Shown piece after piece: positions 27,661 to 36,999 of a stretch of DNA of 64,000 nucleotides. Numbering within the stretch: position 1 is the stretch's first letter; every line of letters starts with the position of its first letter. The translations under genes were made by a program, and so were the position numbers. The notes beneath the pieces are model-generated. The model saw only the letters and a list, made by a program, of their open reading frames with translations. It did no database searches and was not told where the DNA came from. The DNA comes from an uncultured Lutibacter sp. (GTDB lineage: Bacteria > Bacteroidota > Bacteroidia > Flavobacteriales > Flavobacteriaceae), in assembly GCF_947495725.1 (NCBI RefSeq), contig NZ_CANLZZ010000003.1:62001-126000 (forward strand). Reading direction: 5' to 3'.

Positions 27661-27683
27661 AAACCATCATAAATTGATGGTTT
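27661..27683 (-). terminator. terminator of the ArsC-like gene
   Basis: AAACCATCA and TGATGGTTT form a 9-bp stem with a 5-base loop; the preceding A-run becomes a U-run in the minus-strand transcript. Confidence 0.85.
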
Positions 27684-27690
27684 AAATTTG

Positions 27691-28029
27691 TTATAAAATT
27701 GTTTTTATAATCTCTGGAGGTCGGCCAATAACGGCTTTTCCATTGTTTATTACTATGGGGCGTTCAATCAATTTTGGATTTTCAACCATTGCATTTATTA
27801 TTTGTTCGTCAGATAATTCTTTTCCTTTATAATTTTCTTTCCAAACAGTTTCGTTTTTTCTAACCAATTGAATAGGAGAGATGTTTAAAAGCTTAACAAT
27901 TTCTTTTAATTCTTCTGCAGAGATAGGATTATCTAAATATTTAATAATTTCAAAATCAAATTTCGATTCTTCTAAAATATTTAAACCCTGTCTACTTTTA
28001 CTACAACGTGGATTGTGATATATTTTCAT
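27691..28029 (-). CDS. arsC: ArsC-family thioredoxin-fold reductase
   Basis: A 112-aa glutaredoxin-linked arsenate reductase-like protein. It starts MKIYHNPRCSKSRQGL with the catalytic cysteine in the NPRCSKSR loop, and has RKNETVWKE and the arginine-rich active-site region IERPIVINNGKAVIGRPPE, as in ArsC. The Spx regulator family, which shares the fold, would usually show a CxxC or C-x-S pattern without this arginine set. There is no arsenite pump or ArsR in the neighbourhood, so a general thiol-redox role remains possible. The gene lies 27 bases downstream of a beta-barrel receptor gene on the same strand and has its own terminator. Confidence 0.85.
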   Translation of the reverse strand: MKIYHNPRCSKSRQGLNILEESKFDFEIIKYLDNPISAEELKEIVKLLNISPIQLVRKNETVWKENYKGKELSDEQIINAMVENPKLIERPIVINNGKAVIGRPPEIIKTIL

Positions 28030-28056
28030 AAATAAGTTTTAAACAAAAATAATAAA

Positions 28057-30447
28057 TTAGTAATTAGGTTTGTTTTGTTTTCGTTCAAAATCTATTAATC
28101 TACTTTTCTTACTTTGATTGAATCTGTAAGTAAAAGACAATAAGATATTTCTATATTTATTTTTAATTAAACTTTTGGATGCATACTGTTCATAAAAACG
28201 GTTTCTATTTGTTTGATTTGAATTAAAAATATCATTTAAAGTTAAACTAATTGAGGCATTATTATTAAATAACTCTTTATTAATAGCTGCACTTGCATAT
28301 GTATAATTTTTTCTAATTGAATATGGACCTTCGGAATCTAGAAAATGTTTAGCATTTATTTGAAAATCGAATAGTTTAGGCAAATTAAGTTGCGTTAATA
28401 AGCTAAAGCTTCCATTTATATTAGCTTGGTTATAATCGAATTCAATTCTATTGTTAGCCTTGTTTAAAATTTCAAAATTTCCAACTTGGTCAAAATTATA
28501 AACATCTATGTTGCTAGTAAAACTAAGCTGATTATTAACTTTATATATGGTGCTTATATTGATACCATAAATTTTTACATTTCCAAGATTTATGGGCGTA
28601 GTTAAAATTTTGTTTACTCCATTTACTTGTTCACCTGTTTCATAGGTGATATTTTGCATATAATTATCGAAAATTTGATACCTTATTGATGGACTAAAGG
28701 TTATTTTATTACCATAGTAAGTATAGTTGAAATTAAAATTATCAACATTAATTGGTGTTAGATTTGGATTTCCTTGGTATGAGGAGGTTTCACTGTATTT
28801 TTCTTCAAAGGGTTGTAAATCATTAGCTCCTGGCCTTAGAATTGCACTGTTATAACTTAAACTTAAACTTTTTACATCGCTTAAACTGTATTGTAAATAA
28901 GTGGATGGTACTAAATTGTTAAAAGTGTTTTTTTGAAAACTGTTTAAACTTTTGTAATTAACATTTATTTTTGAAAATTCTCCTCTCATTGATAAACCTA
29001 AATAAAACTTGTCATTTTCATATTCGTATTCAGCAAACGCGGCATTAATTTTTTCGGAATATTCAATATTATTTTCACTTGTTAAATTATCTCGTTTATA
29101 GTCAATTTCTCCAAATTCACCATAATAACCAACTACATAGTTACTTTTATTGCCGATTGAATTTAAAAACTTTACATCAATAATTCGATTTGTTAATTTA
29201 TTTTTTTCAATAAAATTATCGAAGTTAAAATTTGAGTTTGAATTATTAAATGAATTATCAAAATCATCCAAATCGTTTGTAAAAACAAAAGAAGAAGTTA
29301 GTTGTTTACCACTGTCATTAAAATTATGCTCGAAATCAAATGAAAATTCAATTAATTCATTATTAAACTCACTATCTAAATTTCTTTGGTTAGAAGAGTT
29401 TAGGTTTTTATTTTCATCAAATATTTCGGTAAAAGTATATGAATCTCTATTATTATGTAGGTTTTGAAAATTAATTGATGCTGTTAAAGAGGTTTTTTTA
29501 GAAATATAAAAATCACTTCCAATAGAGCCATAGAAAGCATCATTTTTACTATCAAAATCAGTTTCTTCATTTAAAAATGAAGTTGTAGCGCCATTACTAA
29601 AATATTCAGTTTGGGAATTAGATATTGTTATAGGATTACTATGATTATAAGATAAATTTGTAAAAAAGTTTATGTTTTTTGTTTTATTGTTTAAAGAGAC
29701 CAAACCACCATAATAATCTTTATAACCTGCAGTAGAGGTTATAGATGCGTTTAAACCAATATCTTTTCCTTTTTTTAGAATTATATTAATAATACTTAAT
29801 GCATCAGCTTTATATCTTGCGCCGGGGTTTGTAATTACTTCTATATTTTCAATAGATCCGGCTGGTAAAGACTTTAAGGCATTTGTTTTTGACAATGATG
29901 AAGTTTTTCCATTAATCATTACTTGAACATGCCCTTGACCTTGAACTGTTATATTTCCACTAGGATCAACTGAAACAGAAGGAATATTATTTAGTATGTC
30001 TGTGGCAACTCCTCCTGATGAAGCAATGTCATTTTTAACATTAAAAACAATTTTATTTGGCTTAATTTGAACTGTTTTTTTAGAGCCAACAATTTCTATT
30101 TCATTCAAATAGTTGGTATCAATATCTAATTCTACTGTTCCAATATTTAAATCTCTATTAATTTCTGAAATATTTATTTCTTTAGGCTTATAACATATAT
30201 AATTAACCGTTGCAATATATTTACCTTCGGTGATATCAACACTAAAATACCCTCTTGAATTTGTTATTCCGCCATATGTTATGGTGCTAGAATCTATGTG
30301 CTTAAATACAATTGCAGCATCCTCTATAGGTTTTTTTGTTTCAGAATCAACAATTTTACCATTGATAGTAAAACTATTAATTTCTTTTTTTTGACTAAAA
30401 TTAAAAAGTGGGGTTAATATTAGTATAAATAAAATAATATTTCTCAT
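28057..30447 (-). CDS. TonB-receptor-like outer membrane beta-barrel family protein (paralog)
   Basis: A 796-aa outer membrane protein with signal peptide (MRNIILFILILTPLFNFSQ), a carboxypeptidase-regulatory-like domain (about 26-105), a plug-like domain (NIPSVSVDPSGNITVQGQGHV, about 150-170) and an OMP_b-brl_3 beta-barrel ending FTYRFNQ. Domain order and many motifs match the protein at 25110-27566, so the two are paralogs, but they differ widely in the barrel and probably recognise different ligands. The 146 bases upstream contain two copies of ATGTTAA, also found upstream of the paralog. The ArsC-like gene follows after 27 bases. Confidence 0.9.
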   Translation of the reverse strand: MRNIILFILILTPLFNFSQKKEINSFTINGKIVDSETKKPIEDAAIVFKHIDSSTITYGGITNSRGYFSVDITEGKYIATVNYICYKPKEINISEINRDLNIGTVELDIDTNYLNEIEIVGSKKTVQIKPNKIVFNVKNDIASSGGVATDILNNIPSVSVDPSGNITVQGQGHVQVMINGKTSSLSKTNALKSLPAGSIENIEVITNPGARYKADALSIINIILKKGKDIGLNASITSTAGYKDYYGGLVSLNNKTKNINFFTNLSYNHSNPITISNSQTEYFSNGATTSFLNEETDFDSKNDAFYGSIGSDFYISKKTSLTASINFQNLHNNRDSYTFTEIFDENKNLNSSNQRNLDSEFNNELIEFSFDFEHNFNDSGKQLTSSFVFTNDLDDFDNSFNNSNSNFNFDNFIEKNKLTNRIIDVKFLNSIGNKSNYVVGYYGEFGEIDYKRDNLTSENNIEYSEKINAAFAEYEYENDKFYLGLSMRGEFSKINVNYKSLNSFQKNTFNNLVPSTYLQYSLSDVKSLSLSYNSAILRPGANDLQPFEEKYSETSSYQGNPNLTPINVDNFNFNYTYYGNKITFSPSIRYQIFDNYMQNITYETGEQVNGVNKILTTPINLGNVKIYGINISTIYKVNNQLSFTSNIDVYNFDQVGNFEILNKANNRIEFDYNQANINGSFSLLTQLNLPKLFDFQINAKHFLDSEGPYSIRKNYTYASAAINKELFNNNASISLTLNDIFNSNQTNRNRFYEQYASKSLIKNKYRNILLSFTYRFNQSKKSRLIDFERKQNKPNY

Positions 30448-30593
30448 TTACTAACATTTAAATTATCATAACAATTTTATTAATCGAATAATTTATGTTA
30501 ATGTAAAAATACTAAAATATGTTAATTAATTGCATTTTATTGTTAAAAAATAACTATTTATGTTTTAAATCGTGTATTTTGTTGTTGGTTATT

Positions 30594-31214
30594 CTAAATG
30601 TAAATATTTAATTTATTTAGTTCAGTCATTAAATTTACACTTCTCGAATAGCAAATTCCTGTTAATTTTAATTTTTTTGCAGCAATTATATTTTCTAAAT
30701 TATCATCAATAAAGACAGCTTTTTCGGGATTTATCTTAAATCTTGTAAAGAGCGTTTTATAAATTTCAGGATTAGGCTTAATTACTTTTTCTTTTCCAGA
30801 TACTACAACACCATCAAATTTTTTAAAAAAAGGAAACAATTCCAATGCTTTTTCCCATTTTTCGGCACTCCAATTTGTTAAAGCGTAAACCTTATAATTT
30901 TTAGAAGAAATAAATTTATTAAAAATAGCCACATTTTCATTTATTGGACCTTTAAACATATCGGGCCATTTATCATAAAAAAGTTTAATAAAATCCTTAT
31001 ATTCTGGAAACTGTTCAATTTTAATAGCATTTGCTTCAGCAATTGTTCTGCCAGCATCTTGTTGTAAATTCCATTCAGAAGAGCAAACAGTATTTAAAAA
31101 CCAATTAACTTTTGTTTCATCATTATTAAAAGCTTTGAGATAAACATATTTTGGATTCCAATCAACCAAAACTCCGCCTAAATCAAAAATTATTGTATCA
31201 ATTTTACAACTCAT
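30594..31214 (-). CDS. HAD-superfamily hydrolase, subfamily IA
   Basis: A 206-aa cytosolic phosphatase-like protein. Motif I is [14 protein letters not shown], with the nucleophilic aspartate but glycine in place of the usual second aspartate, as in YihX-like sugar phosphatases. Motif II is YALTNWSAE, motif III is the lysine in [13 protein letters not shown] and motif IV is FIDDNLENI. The substrate cannot be told. The start ATG overlaps the last 11 bases of prfB, so the two genes are translationally coupled, although the functional link is not obvious. Confidence 0.88.
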   Translation of the reverse strand: MSCKIDTIIFDLGGVLVDWNPKYVYLKAFNNDETKVNWFLNTVCSSEWNLQQDAGRTIAEANAIKIEQFPEYKDFIKLFYDKWPDMFKGPINENVAIFNKFISSKNYKVYALTNWSAEKWEKALELFPFFKKFDGVVVSGKEKVIKPNPEIYKTLFTRFKINPEKAVFIDDNLENIIAAKKLKLTGICYSRSVNLMTELNKLNIYI

Positions 31215-32310
31215 TAGTCGATTCTTTTTGTCCTTGCTGCATTAAGTAGGCTTTTATAAAACCATCAATTTCTCCATTCATAACCGCATCAACATTACCG
31301 GTTTCAAATGCAGTTCTTACATCTTTTACCAATTTATAAGGATGCATAACATAATTTCTAATTTGAGAGCCAAAATCAATTTTCATTTTTCCAGCTTCAA
31401 TATCGCTTCTAGCTTCTTGTTGCTTTCTTAATTCAATTTCATATAATTGAGACTTTAACATTTGCATTGCTCTATCTCTATTTTCGTGCTGCGATCTTGT
31501 TTCGGAGCAGGATATTTGTATACCTGTTGGTTTATGTGTTAATTGAACTTTTGTTTCAACTTTATTTACATTTTGACCACCTGCACCACTAGATCGAGCA
31601 GTTGTAATATCTATTTCGGCAGGATTAATAACTATTTCAATAGAATCATCAACTAACGGATATACATATACGGATGCAAAACTAGTATGTCTTTTTGCAT
31701 TACTATCAAATGGTGAAATTCTAACTAAACGATGAACTCCATTTTCCCCTTTTAAATAACCAAATGCAAATTCTCCATCAATTTCTAACGTAACTGTTTT
31801 AATACCAGCAACATCTCCATCTTGGTAATTAAGTTCTCTAATTTTAAATTTTTGCTTTTCTGCCCACATTAAATACATACGCATTAGCATCATTGCCCAA
31901 TCACAACTTTCTGTACCTCCGGCACCTGCAGTAATTTGAATTACAGCACTTAAATTATCACCTTCTTCTGAAAGCATATTTTTAAACTCTAATTCTTCAA
32001 TTAAATTAATTGCTTTTGAGTATGAATTGTCTAATTCTTCTTCAGTTGCTTCACCTTCGGAATAAAAATCGAGCAAAACTGTAGTATCTTCAAAAAGAGT
32101 ATTTAATAGATTATAATCATCAACCCATTTTTTCTTGGACCGTAACTCTTTCATCACTAATTCAGCTTCTTTTGGATTATTCCAAAAATCTGGATTTGCA
32201 GTTTTTTCTTCTTCATTTGCAACTTCAATTATTTTTCTATCAATATCTAGATAGTTTTTGAGCTTGCTTATGCGTTCTTGTAATTTGTTTAATTGGTCGT
32301 TTGATATCAT
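31204..32310 (-). CDS. prfB: peptide chain release factor 2
   Basis: Recognises UAA and UGA stop codons and triggers peptide release. The RF2 tripeptide SPF ([11 protein letters not shown]) and the GGQ motif ([15 protein letters not shown]) are intact. In many bacteria prfB needs a +1 frameshift at an internal UGA near codon 25; here the equivalent site (N-Y-L-D, around residue 20) reads CTA GAT in frame with no internal UGA, so the 368-aa protein is made from one frame. The ATG at 32310 gives an N-terminus of normal length. The gene overlaps the HAD hydrolase gene downstream. Confidence 0.97.
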   Translation of the reverse strand: MISNDQLNKLQERISKLKNYLDIDRKIIEVANEEEKTANPDFWNNPKEAELVMKELRSKKKWVDDYNLLNTLFEDTTVLLDFYSEGEATEEELDNSYSKAINLIEELEFKNMLSEEGDNLSAVIQITAGAGGTESCDWAMMLMRMYLMWAEKQKFKIRELNYQDGDVAGIKTVTLEIDGEFAFGYLKGENGVHRLVRISPFDSNAKRHTSFASVYVYPLVDDSIEIVINPAEIDITTARSSGAGGQNVNKVETKVQLTHKPTGIQISCSETRSQHENRDRAMQMLKSQLYEIELRKQQEARSDIEAGKMKIDFGSQIRNYVMHPYKLVKDVRTAFETGNVDAVMNGEIDGFIKAYLMQQGQKESTNEL

Positions 32311-32452
32311 TTTTATGATTAAGAGTTACAAAAATAAACTTTCATTTTTAATCCTTAAAATAAGTAACTACATTTATAATAATAAACAATATACTTGTTT
32401 AATAGTTGTTGTAGTTAGCAAAAAGATTAAAAATTAAAATTAAAAATATAAA

Positions 32453-33475
32453 ATGCACATAAATTTAATAAGTGATACAGTTACCAAGCCAACAAAAGGT
32501 ATGTTAAAAGCTATGATGAATGCCGAAGTAGGAGATGATGTTTTTAAAGGTGATCCAACTGTTAATAAACTTCAAGAAAAAATTGCCAAAATGTTTAATA
32601 TGGAAGATGCTTTATTTTTTCCATCGGGAACTATGGCAAATCAAACTGCAATAAAAATACTTACCCAGCCAGGAGATAAAATGTTTTGTGATAAGTGGGC
32701 ACATGTTTATAATTATGAAGGTGGTGGAGCAGCTTTTAATTCTGGAGTTACATCACATTTAATTGATGGAAACAGAGGTGTTTTTACAGCTAATCAATTA
32801 AATGAGGCCGTTTCAAGTGGAAGATCGGATATTCATGTTCCCTATTCAAGGCTTGTTGCTATTGAAAATACTACAAATAAAGGTGGCGGTGCTTGTTGGG
32901 ATTATGAAGAGCTTGTAAAAATTAGAAAAATATGTAATAATAAAGATCTTTCATTTCATTTAGATGGAGCTCGTTTATTTAACGCTTTAATTGCTAAAAA
33001 TGAAAGCCCTGAACAATATGGCGAAATATTTGACACTATTTCTATATGTTTATCCAAAGGTTTAGGAGCTCCAATAGGGTCTGTTTTACTAGGTACAAAA
33101 GAACATATTGAAAAAGCTTTAAGAGTTCGTAAATTATTTGGAGGAGCAATGAGGCAATCGGGTTATTTAGCTGCAGCAGGAATTTATGCTCTTGACAATC
33201 ATATAGAAAGGTTGGCTGTCGATCATACCAGAGCACAAATAATAGGAAAAGCACTTCAAAAATGTGATTTAATAAAAAACGTTGAACCTATAGAAACCAA
33301 TATTGTAATTTTTAATGTTGTTGACTCAATAAATGAAGAAGATTTTATTAGCAGGTTAAATGATGCGGGAATTGGATTAATATCCATGGGGCAAGGTAAA
33401 TTAAGAATGGTTACCCATTTAGATTTTACCGAAGAAATGTTAGAAAGTGTTGTTCTTACATTAGAGAATATTTAA
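32453..33475 (+). CDS. ltaE: low-specificity L-threonine aldolase
   Basis: A PLP-dependent fold type I enzyme of 340 aa that cleaves threonine or allo-threonine to glycine and acetaldehyde. It begins MHINLISDTVTKPTKGM and shows VGDDVFKGDPTVN, LFFPSGTMANQTAI, HLDGARLFNA (the cofactor-binding aspartate) and the Schiff-base lysine in CLSKGLGAPIGSVL. All are characteristic of the beta-eliminating lyase/threonine aldolase family. It is divergent from prfB over 142 bases in which I see no strong promoter. MsrA follows after 65 bases. Confidence 0.93.
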   Translation: MHINLISDTVTKPTKGMLKAMMNAEVGDDVFKGDPTVNKLQEKIAKMFNMEDALFFPSGTMANQTAIKILTQPGDKMFCDKWAHVYNYEGGGAAFNSGVTSHLIDGNRGVFTANQLNEAVSSGRSDIHVPYSRLVAIENTTNKGGGACWDYEELVKIRKICNNKDLSFHLDGARLFNALIAKNESPEQYGEIFDTISICLSKGLGAPIGSVLLGTKEHIEKALRVRKLFGGAMRQSGYLAAAGIYALDNHIERLAVDHTRAQIIGKALQKCDLIKNVEPIETNIVIFNVVDSINEEDFISRLNDAGIGLISMGQGKLRMVTHLDFTEEMLESVVLTLENI

Positions 33476-33540
33476 AGCTCGTTTTTTTTTCTGTAATTAT
33501 CATTATATTTTTTCGACTATGCATTAAACAATTTATTAGA

Positions 33541-34167
33541 ATGAAAAAAATAATACTGCTTGTATTTGTATTTATTACTTCAATTGGTAATTCACAATCT
33601 AACATTTCAAAAAAAAATAGAATGATTCAAAAAAAAATGGAAACGGCAACATTTGCAAATGGTTGTTTTTGGTGTACCGAAGCAATATTTCAATTGTTAA
33701 ATGGAGTTGAAAGTGTTTCGTCTGGCTATACAGGTGGAACAGTAATAAACCCAACATATAAAGAAATTTGTACGGGACAAACGGGACATGCAGAAGGAAT
33801 TAGAATAAAATACAATTCTAGTATAATTAGTTTTAAAGAATTACTTGAAGTTTTTTTTAGCACACATGACCCAACTACGTTAAATAGACAAGGTTATGAC
33901 ACAGGAACTCAATATAGATCTGCAATATTTTATCACGATTTAAATCAAAAAAAACAAGCAGAAGAATTTATAAAATCTTTAACAAAAGCGCAGGTTTTTG
34001 ATAAACCAATTGTTACAGAAGTAACAAAGTTAGATGTATTTTATAAAGCCGAAGAATATCATCAAAATTATTATAACAATAACAAATCTCAAGGTTATTG
34101 TAGAGCAGTAATTAATCCTAAATTGGAAAAGTTTATAAAAGAAAATAAATCGAAATTAAAACATTAA
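33541..34167 (+). CDS. msrA: exported peptide-methionine (S)-S-oxide reductase MsrA
   Basis: Repairs oxidised methionine. The catalytic motif is GCFWCTEAIF near residue 40, followed by SGYTGG, TGHAEG and DPTTLNRQGYDTGTQYRS; a C-terminal recycling cysteine is in QGYCRAVI. Unlike most MsrA proteins, this one starts with a hydrophobic signal peptide (MKKIILLVFVFITSIGNSQ), so it probably acts in the periplasm or at the outer membrane on exported proteins. An extra cysteine directly after the GCFW motif is present. The next gene starts one base after its stop with a TTG, which suggests coupling. Confidence 0.93.
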   Translation: MKKIILLVFVFITSIGNSQSNISKKNRMIQKKMETATFANGCFWCTEAIFQLLNGVESVSSGYTGGTVINPTYKEICTGQTGHAEGIRIKYNSSIISFKELLEVFFSTHDPTTLNRQGYDTGTQYRSAIFYHDLNQKKQAEEFIKSLTKAQVFDKPIVTEVTKLDVFYKAEEYHQNYYNNNKSQGYCRAVINPKLEKFIKENKSKLKH

Positions 34168-34168
34168 T

Positions 34169-34963
34169 TTGAAAGAAATTATAAGTGTTTTAGGTTGTGG
34201 TTGGTTAGGAAAACCTTTAGCTAAAGAATTAATTAAATTTGGTTATTTGGTAAAAGGATCAACAAGATCAACCGAAAGACAAAAAGAATTAATAGATATT
34301 GGTATAGAACCCCATATTATTAGTTTAGAAAATTTAGATTCTAATTTAACAGGTTTTTTAAACGCGGAAATTTTAATAATTGCCTTACCATCAAAAAATA
34401 TTGAAGGATTTAAACAGCTTATTTCTGAAATTGAAAAGTCACCAATTAGAAAAATAATTTTTATTAGTTCAACTTCAGTTTATAAAGCCGAGAATAAAAT
34501 TGTTACGGAAAATTCACCATTACAATCTTCTCCTTTAGTTGAAATTGAACAGCTTTTTATTTCAAATAAAAATTTTAAGACAACCGTAGTGCGTTTTGCA
34601 GGTTTATTTGGTTATAATAGAAATCCTGGAAATTTTTTTAACAATGGTAAAATAATTCCTAATCCAAAAGGATTTGTAAATTTTATACATCAAGATGATT
34701 GCGTTCAAATTTTAATTAGAATTATTAAAAATGATTTTTGGAATGAAGTGTTTAATGCTTGTAATGATTCACATCCAAATCGTAAAAAGTTTTACTGTAA
34801 AGTAAAGAATGATTTAGGTAAAGAAATTCCTATTTTTGATGAATTAAACAATTTTAATTTTAAAATAGTTTCTAATGAAAAACTTAAATTAAAATTAAAT
34901 TATAAATTTAAGTATAACGACTTAATGTCACTAGAATACAGTAAATTAAACATATATAATTAA
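34169..34963 (+). CDS. NAD(P)-binding epimerase-like SDR protein
   Basis: A 264-aa protein of the extended short-chain dehydrogenase/epimerase superfamily, similar in layout to the E. coli YeeZ group. The Rossmann nucleotide loop is VLGCGWLGKPLAKEL right at the N-terminus, then KGSTRS (phosphate-binding, possibly NADP), IIFISSTSVY with the catalytic-type serine, and FIHQDDCVQ. The substrate is unknown. The start is the TTG at 34169, one base after the msrA stop: the Rossmann strand begins at residue 4, so no later ATG would preserve the fold. Confidence 0.82.
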   Translation: MKEIISVLGCGWLGKPLAKELIKFGYLVKGSTRSTERQKELIDIGIEPHIISLENLDSNLTGFLNAEILIIALPSKNIEGFKQLISEIEKSPIRKIIFISSTSVYKAENKIVTENSPLQSSPLVEIEQLFISNKNFKTTVVRFAGLFGYNRNPGNFFNNGKIIPNPKGFVNFIHQDDCVQILIRIIKNDFWNEVFNACNDSHPNRKKFYCKVKNDLGKEIPIFDELNNFNFKIVSNEKLKLKLNYKFKYNDLMSLEYSKLNIYN

Positions 34964-35034
34964 ATAGTTTTTCTAGGTAAATTAATTAAAATTATTTTGG
35001 CATTTAATTTGCTATATATTGTAAAATATCATTT

Positions 35035-35307
35035 ATGAAAAAAAAATACAAATTGCTACTTGCCGGGTTATTATTTGATGGAATAGGAATGTTATCGTTT
35101 ATTGTTCCTTATTTTGGAGAATTTTCAGATATAATTTGGGCGCCAGCTTCAGCCTTTTTAATTTATAAAATGTACAAAGGAACTGAAGGGAAAATAGGAG
35201 GGTTGGTCACCTTTGTTGAAGAAGCTGGTTTTTTTGGTACAGACTTTTTACCAACCTTTACATTAACGTGGATTTACAAATATCTTATTAAAAAAGATGA
35301 AGATTAG
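35035..35307 (+). CDS. small membrane protein (90 aa), uncharacterised
   Basis: A hydrophobic 90-residue protein with two or three membrane segments (KLLLAGLLFDGIGMLSFIV, IIWAPASAFLIYKMY, FLPTFTLTWIYKYLI) and charged ends (MKKKYK and IKKDED). It has no cysteine and no catalytic motif. I do not recognise the family beyond seeing it as a plausible conserved flavobacterial protein. Its last four bases overlap the end of the convergent membrane protein gene at 35304, which is a second small membrane protein, so the two are tail to tail. Confidence 0.7.
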   Translation: MKKKYKLLLAGLLFDGIGMLSFIVPYFGEFSDIIWAPASAFLIYKMYKGTEGKIGGLVTFVEEAGFFGTDFLPTFTLTWIYKYLIKKDED

Positions 35308-35612
35308 TTTTCTTTATAAATATTTTTGAAACCAATTCTATAAAGCATTTTTTTTGTGAAATTCCAGAAGAATTTATGTTGGCCAAATAAAAAACCAACA
35401 ATAGGTAAAGTAATTTGATAAATAGGAAAAATTAATAGAATTCTTAAGGGCCAAAAAATCCATGGATTAGTAGTTTCGCTATTTAAACCAACAAATTCAG
35501 TAACTGGTTTCGCAATCCAAGTTGCAAACGAACCATTAATTGAAAATACAATAAATATTAGAATTAATTGAAAGTTCGAAGTAATACCCCAACGTTGCTT
35601 AAGCTTATTCAT
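35304..35612 (-). CDS. small membrane protein (102 aa), possibly DUF6787
   Basis: A 102-residue inner membrane protein beginning MNKLKQRWGITSNFQLILIF, with about two to three helices (LILIFIVFSINGSFATWIA, FWPLRILLIFPIYQITLPIVGFLFG) and a basic amphipathic end (KFFWNFTKKMLYRIGFK). The opening segment resembles a family of small flavobacterial membrane proteins annotated DUF6787; this is a recollection of the motif and not a search result. No function is known. The gene ends inside the convergent 90-aa membrane protein gene (4-base overlap). Confidence 0.7.
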   Translation of the reverse strand: MNKLKQRWGITSNFQLILIFIVFSINGSFATWIAKPVTEFVGLNSETTNPWIFWPLRILLIFPIYQITLPIVGFLFGQHKFFWNFTKKMLYRIGFKNIYKEN

Positions 35613-35660
35613 TTTTTTAGTTTAGTGCAGCAAAAATACATTTATTTTTAAAAAGAAAAA

Positions 35661-35679
35661 GGCCAGTTAAAAACTGACC
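35661..35679 (-). terminator. terminator of the DUF937 gene
   Basis: GGCCAGTT and AACTGACC pair with one G-U in minus-strand RNA, with a 3-base loop; the A-rich stretch at 35651-35660 supplies the U-run on the minus strand. Confidence 0.8.
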
Positions 35680-35705
35680 CTTAATTTTATAATAAAAGCA
35701 TTAAT

Positions 35706-36326
35706 TTATTTTCCAAATAAACCACCTAGTAAACCACCAAGTCCACCTTTTTTCTTACCTCCAGCAGCCATTCCAATTAAATCGTCAATAACGCTTCCAT
35801 CACCATCAGCATCTAAAATTTGAGTTATTAAACTTTGTTCTTTTTGAGCACCTCCGCCTAGTAAACCTCCTAATAAATCTCCAACACCATTAGCATCACT
35901 TACATTATTTTGACGAGATTGTTTTCCTAAATATCCCATTATTACAGGAGCAGCCATTTTTAACAAATTCATTGCAGAACCCATATCAATTCCACTTTTT
36001 GCACTAACTGCCTTTGCAACATTTTGTTCTTTACCTCCAAAAACATGTCCTAATATTCCAGCGCCATCTTGCAATGTACTTTCGTTTCCTAATAAATCAC
36101 CTAAATTATCTAAAATACTTCCATCATGTTTTCCAGACAAAGCACCTAATAAACCTTCAGCTCCTTGTGGAGTTGATGCATTGTTTTTCATTGCACCTAA
36201 AATTAAAGGAAGCGCGGCGCTTAAAGCCGAAGATGTTTGAGCCTCGTTTTGTCCTAATTTTTGACTTGCACCATTAACTAATGTTTTACCTAAATCACTA
36301 TTCAATAAATCTAATAAACCTGCCAT
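35706..36326 (-). CDS. DUF937 family protein with Ca-binding-like loop and Gly-rich tail
   Basis: A 206-aa protein of the DUF937/YidB-like family. It starts MAGLLDLLNSDLGKTLVNGAS and contains the repeated helical module (AALPLILGAMKNNAS, AAPVIMGYLGKQSRQ). Near the C-terminus ILDADGDGSVIDDLIG resembles an EF-hand or dockerin calcium loop (D-x-D-x-D-G), followed by a glycine/leucine tail (GLGGLLGGLFGK). There is no signal peptide. The family has no settled function. It is transcribed alone, with its own terminator, and is divergent from a small beta-barrel gene over 162 bases that contain no recognisable promoter consensus. Confidence 0.85.
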   Translation of the reverse strand: MAGLLDLLNSDLGKTLVNGASQKLGQNEAQTSSALSAALPLILGAMKNNASTPQGAEGLLGALSGKHDGSILDNLGDLLGNESTLQDGAGILGHVFGGKEQNVAKAVSAKSGIDMGSAMNLLKMAAPVIMGYLGKQSRQNNVSDANGVGDLLGGLLGGGAQKEQSLITQILDADGDGSVIDDLIGMAAGGKKKGGLGGLLGGLFGK

Positions 36327-36488
36327 TCTTTTTTATATTATTTGTTAATTTTTTTTCTAAAATACTTAAATTTCTATAAATATGACACCTATAAAAAAAT
36401 TAAGTCACAATTGTAACAAAATAATTAGTTTTACGTTTTTAATAAAACAGAATTTTATTTTAATTAAAAAAAATCAAAACGTTAAATT

Positions 36489-36977
36489 ATGAAGAAATTA
36501 GTAATTATTTTAATTGTATTTTTAGGTACCATTCAACTAGTAAGTTCGCAAGAAATTAGTGACAATGCATTAGGGATTAGATTTGGTGATAACGATGGTT
36601 TTGGTGGAGAAATATCTTATCAAAAAAAAATGGGAGATATTAATAGGTTCGAAATTGACTTGGGATATAGGAATCATAAAAACTACGATGCTTTTAAGCT
36701 ATCTGGAATTTATCAATGGGTTTGGAGTATTGAAGATCGTTTAAATTGGTATGCAGGTTTTGGTGGGGGTATTGGATCTTGGAGCTACAGTAATTCTAAT
36801 AATAATGATGGAGATGAAGGCTTGTTTTTAAATGCAGATGGAAATGTTGGAATTGAGTATGATTTTAGAGGGCCAATATTAATTTCTATAGATTTTAGAC
36901 CTGAAATTGGTATCTTGGGTGATTATGGAAAAGATACAGATTTAGATTTAGCACTGTCAATTAGATATCAATTTTAA
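36489..36977 (+). CDS. small outer membrane beta-barrel protein
   Basis: A 162-aa exported protein with a signal peptide (MKKLVIILIVFLGTIQLVSSQ) and a mature part made of alternating hydrophobic/polar strands rich in glycine and aromatic residues (FEIDLGYRNH, LNWYAGFGGGIGSW, NVGIEYDF, ISIDFRPEIGI), ending with the aromatic residue typical of outer membrane barrels (SIRYQF). It fits an eight-stranded OmpA/OmpW-like or OMP_b-brl barrel. A loop rich in Asn and Asp (SNSNNNDGDEG) is probably exposed. No ligand or function can be assigned. A strong terminator follows. Confidence 0.82.
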   Translation: MKKLVIILIVFLGTIQLVSSQEISDNALGIRFGDNDGFGGEISYQKKMGDINRFEIDLGYRNHKNYDAFKLSGIYQWVWSIEDRLNWYAGFGGGIGSWSYSNSNNNDGDEGLFLNADGNVGIEYDFRGPILISIDFRPEIGILGDYGKDTDLDLALSIRYQF

Positions 36978-36999
36978 GGATTTAAATAATTTTTTGAAT

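Noticed and set aside
27691-28029. Spx-type transcription regulator
   Set aside because: The catalytic NPRCSKSR loop and the ERP arginine region fit ArsC better than Spx.
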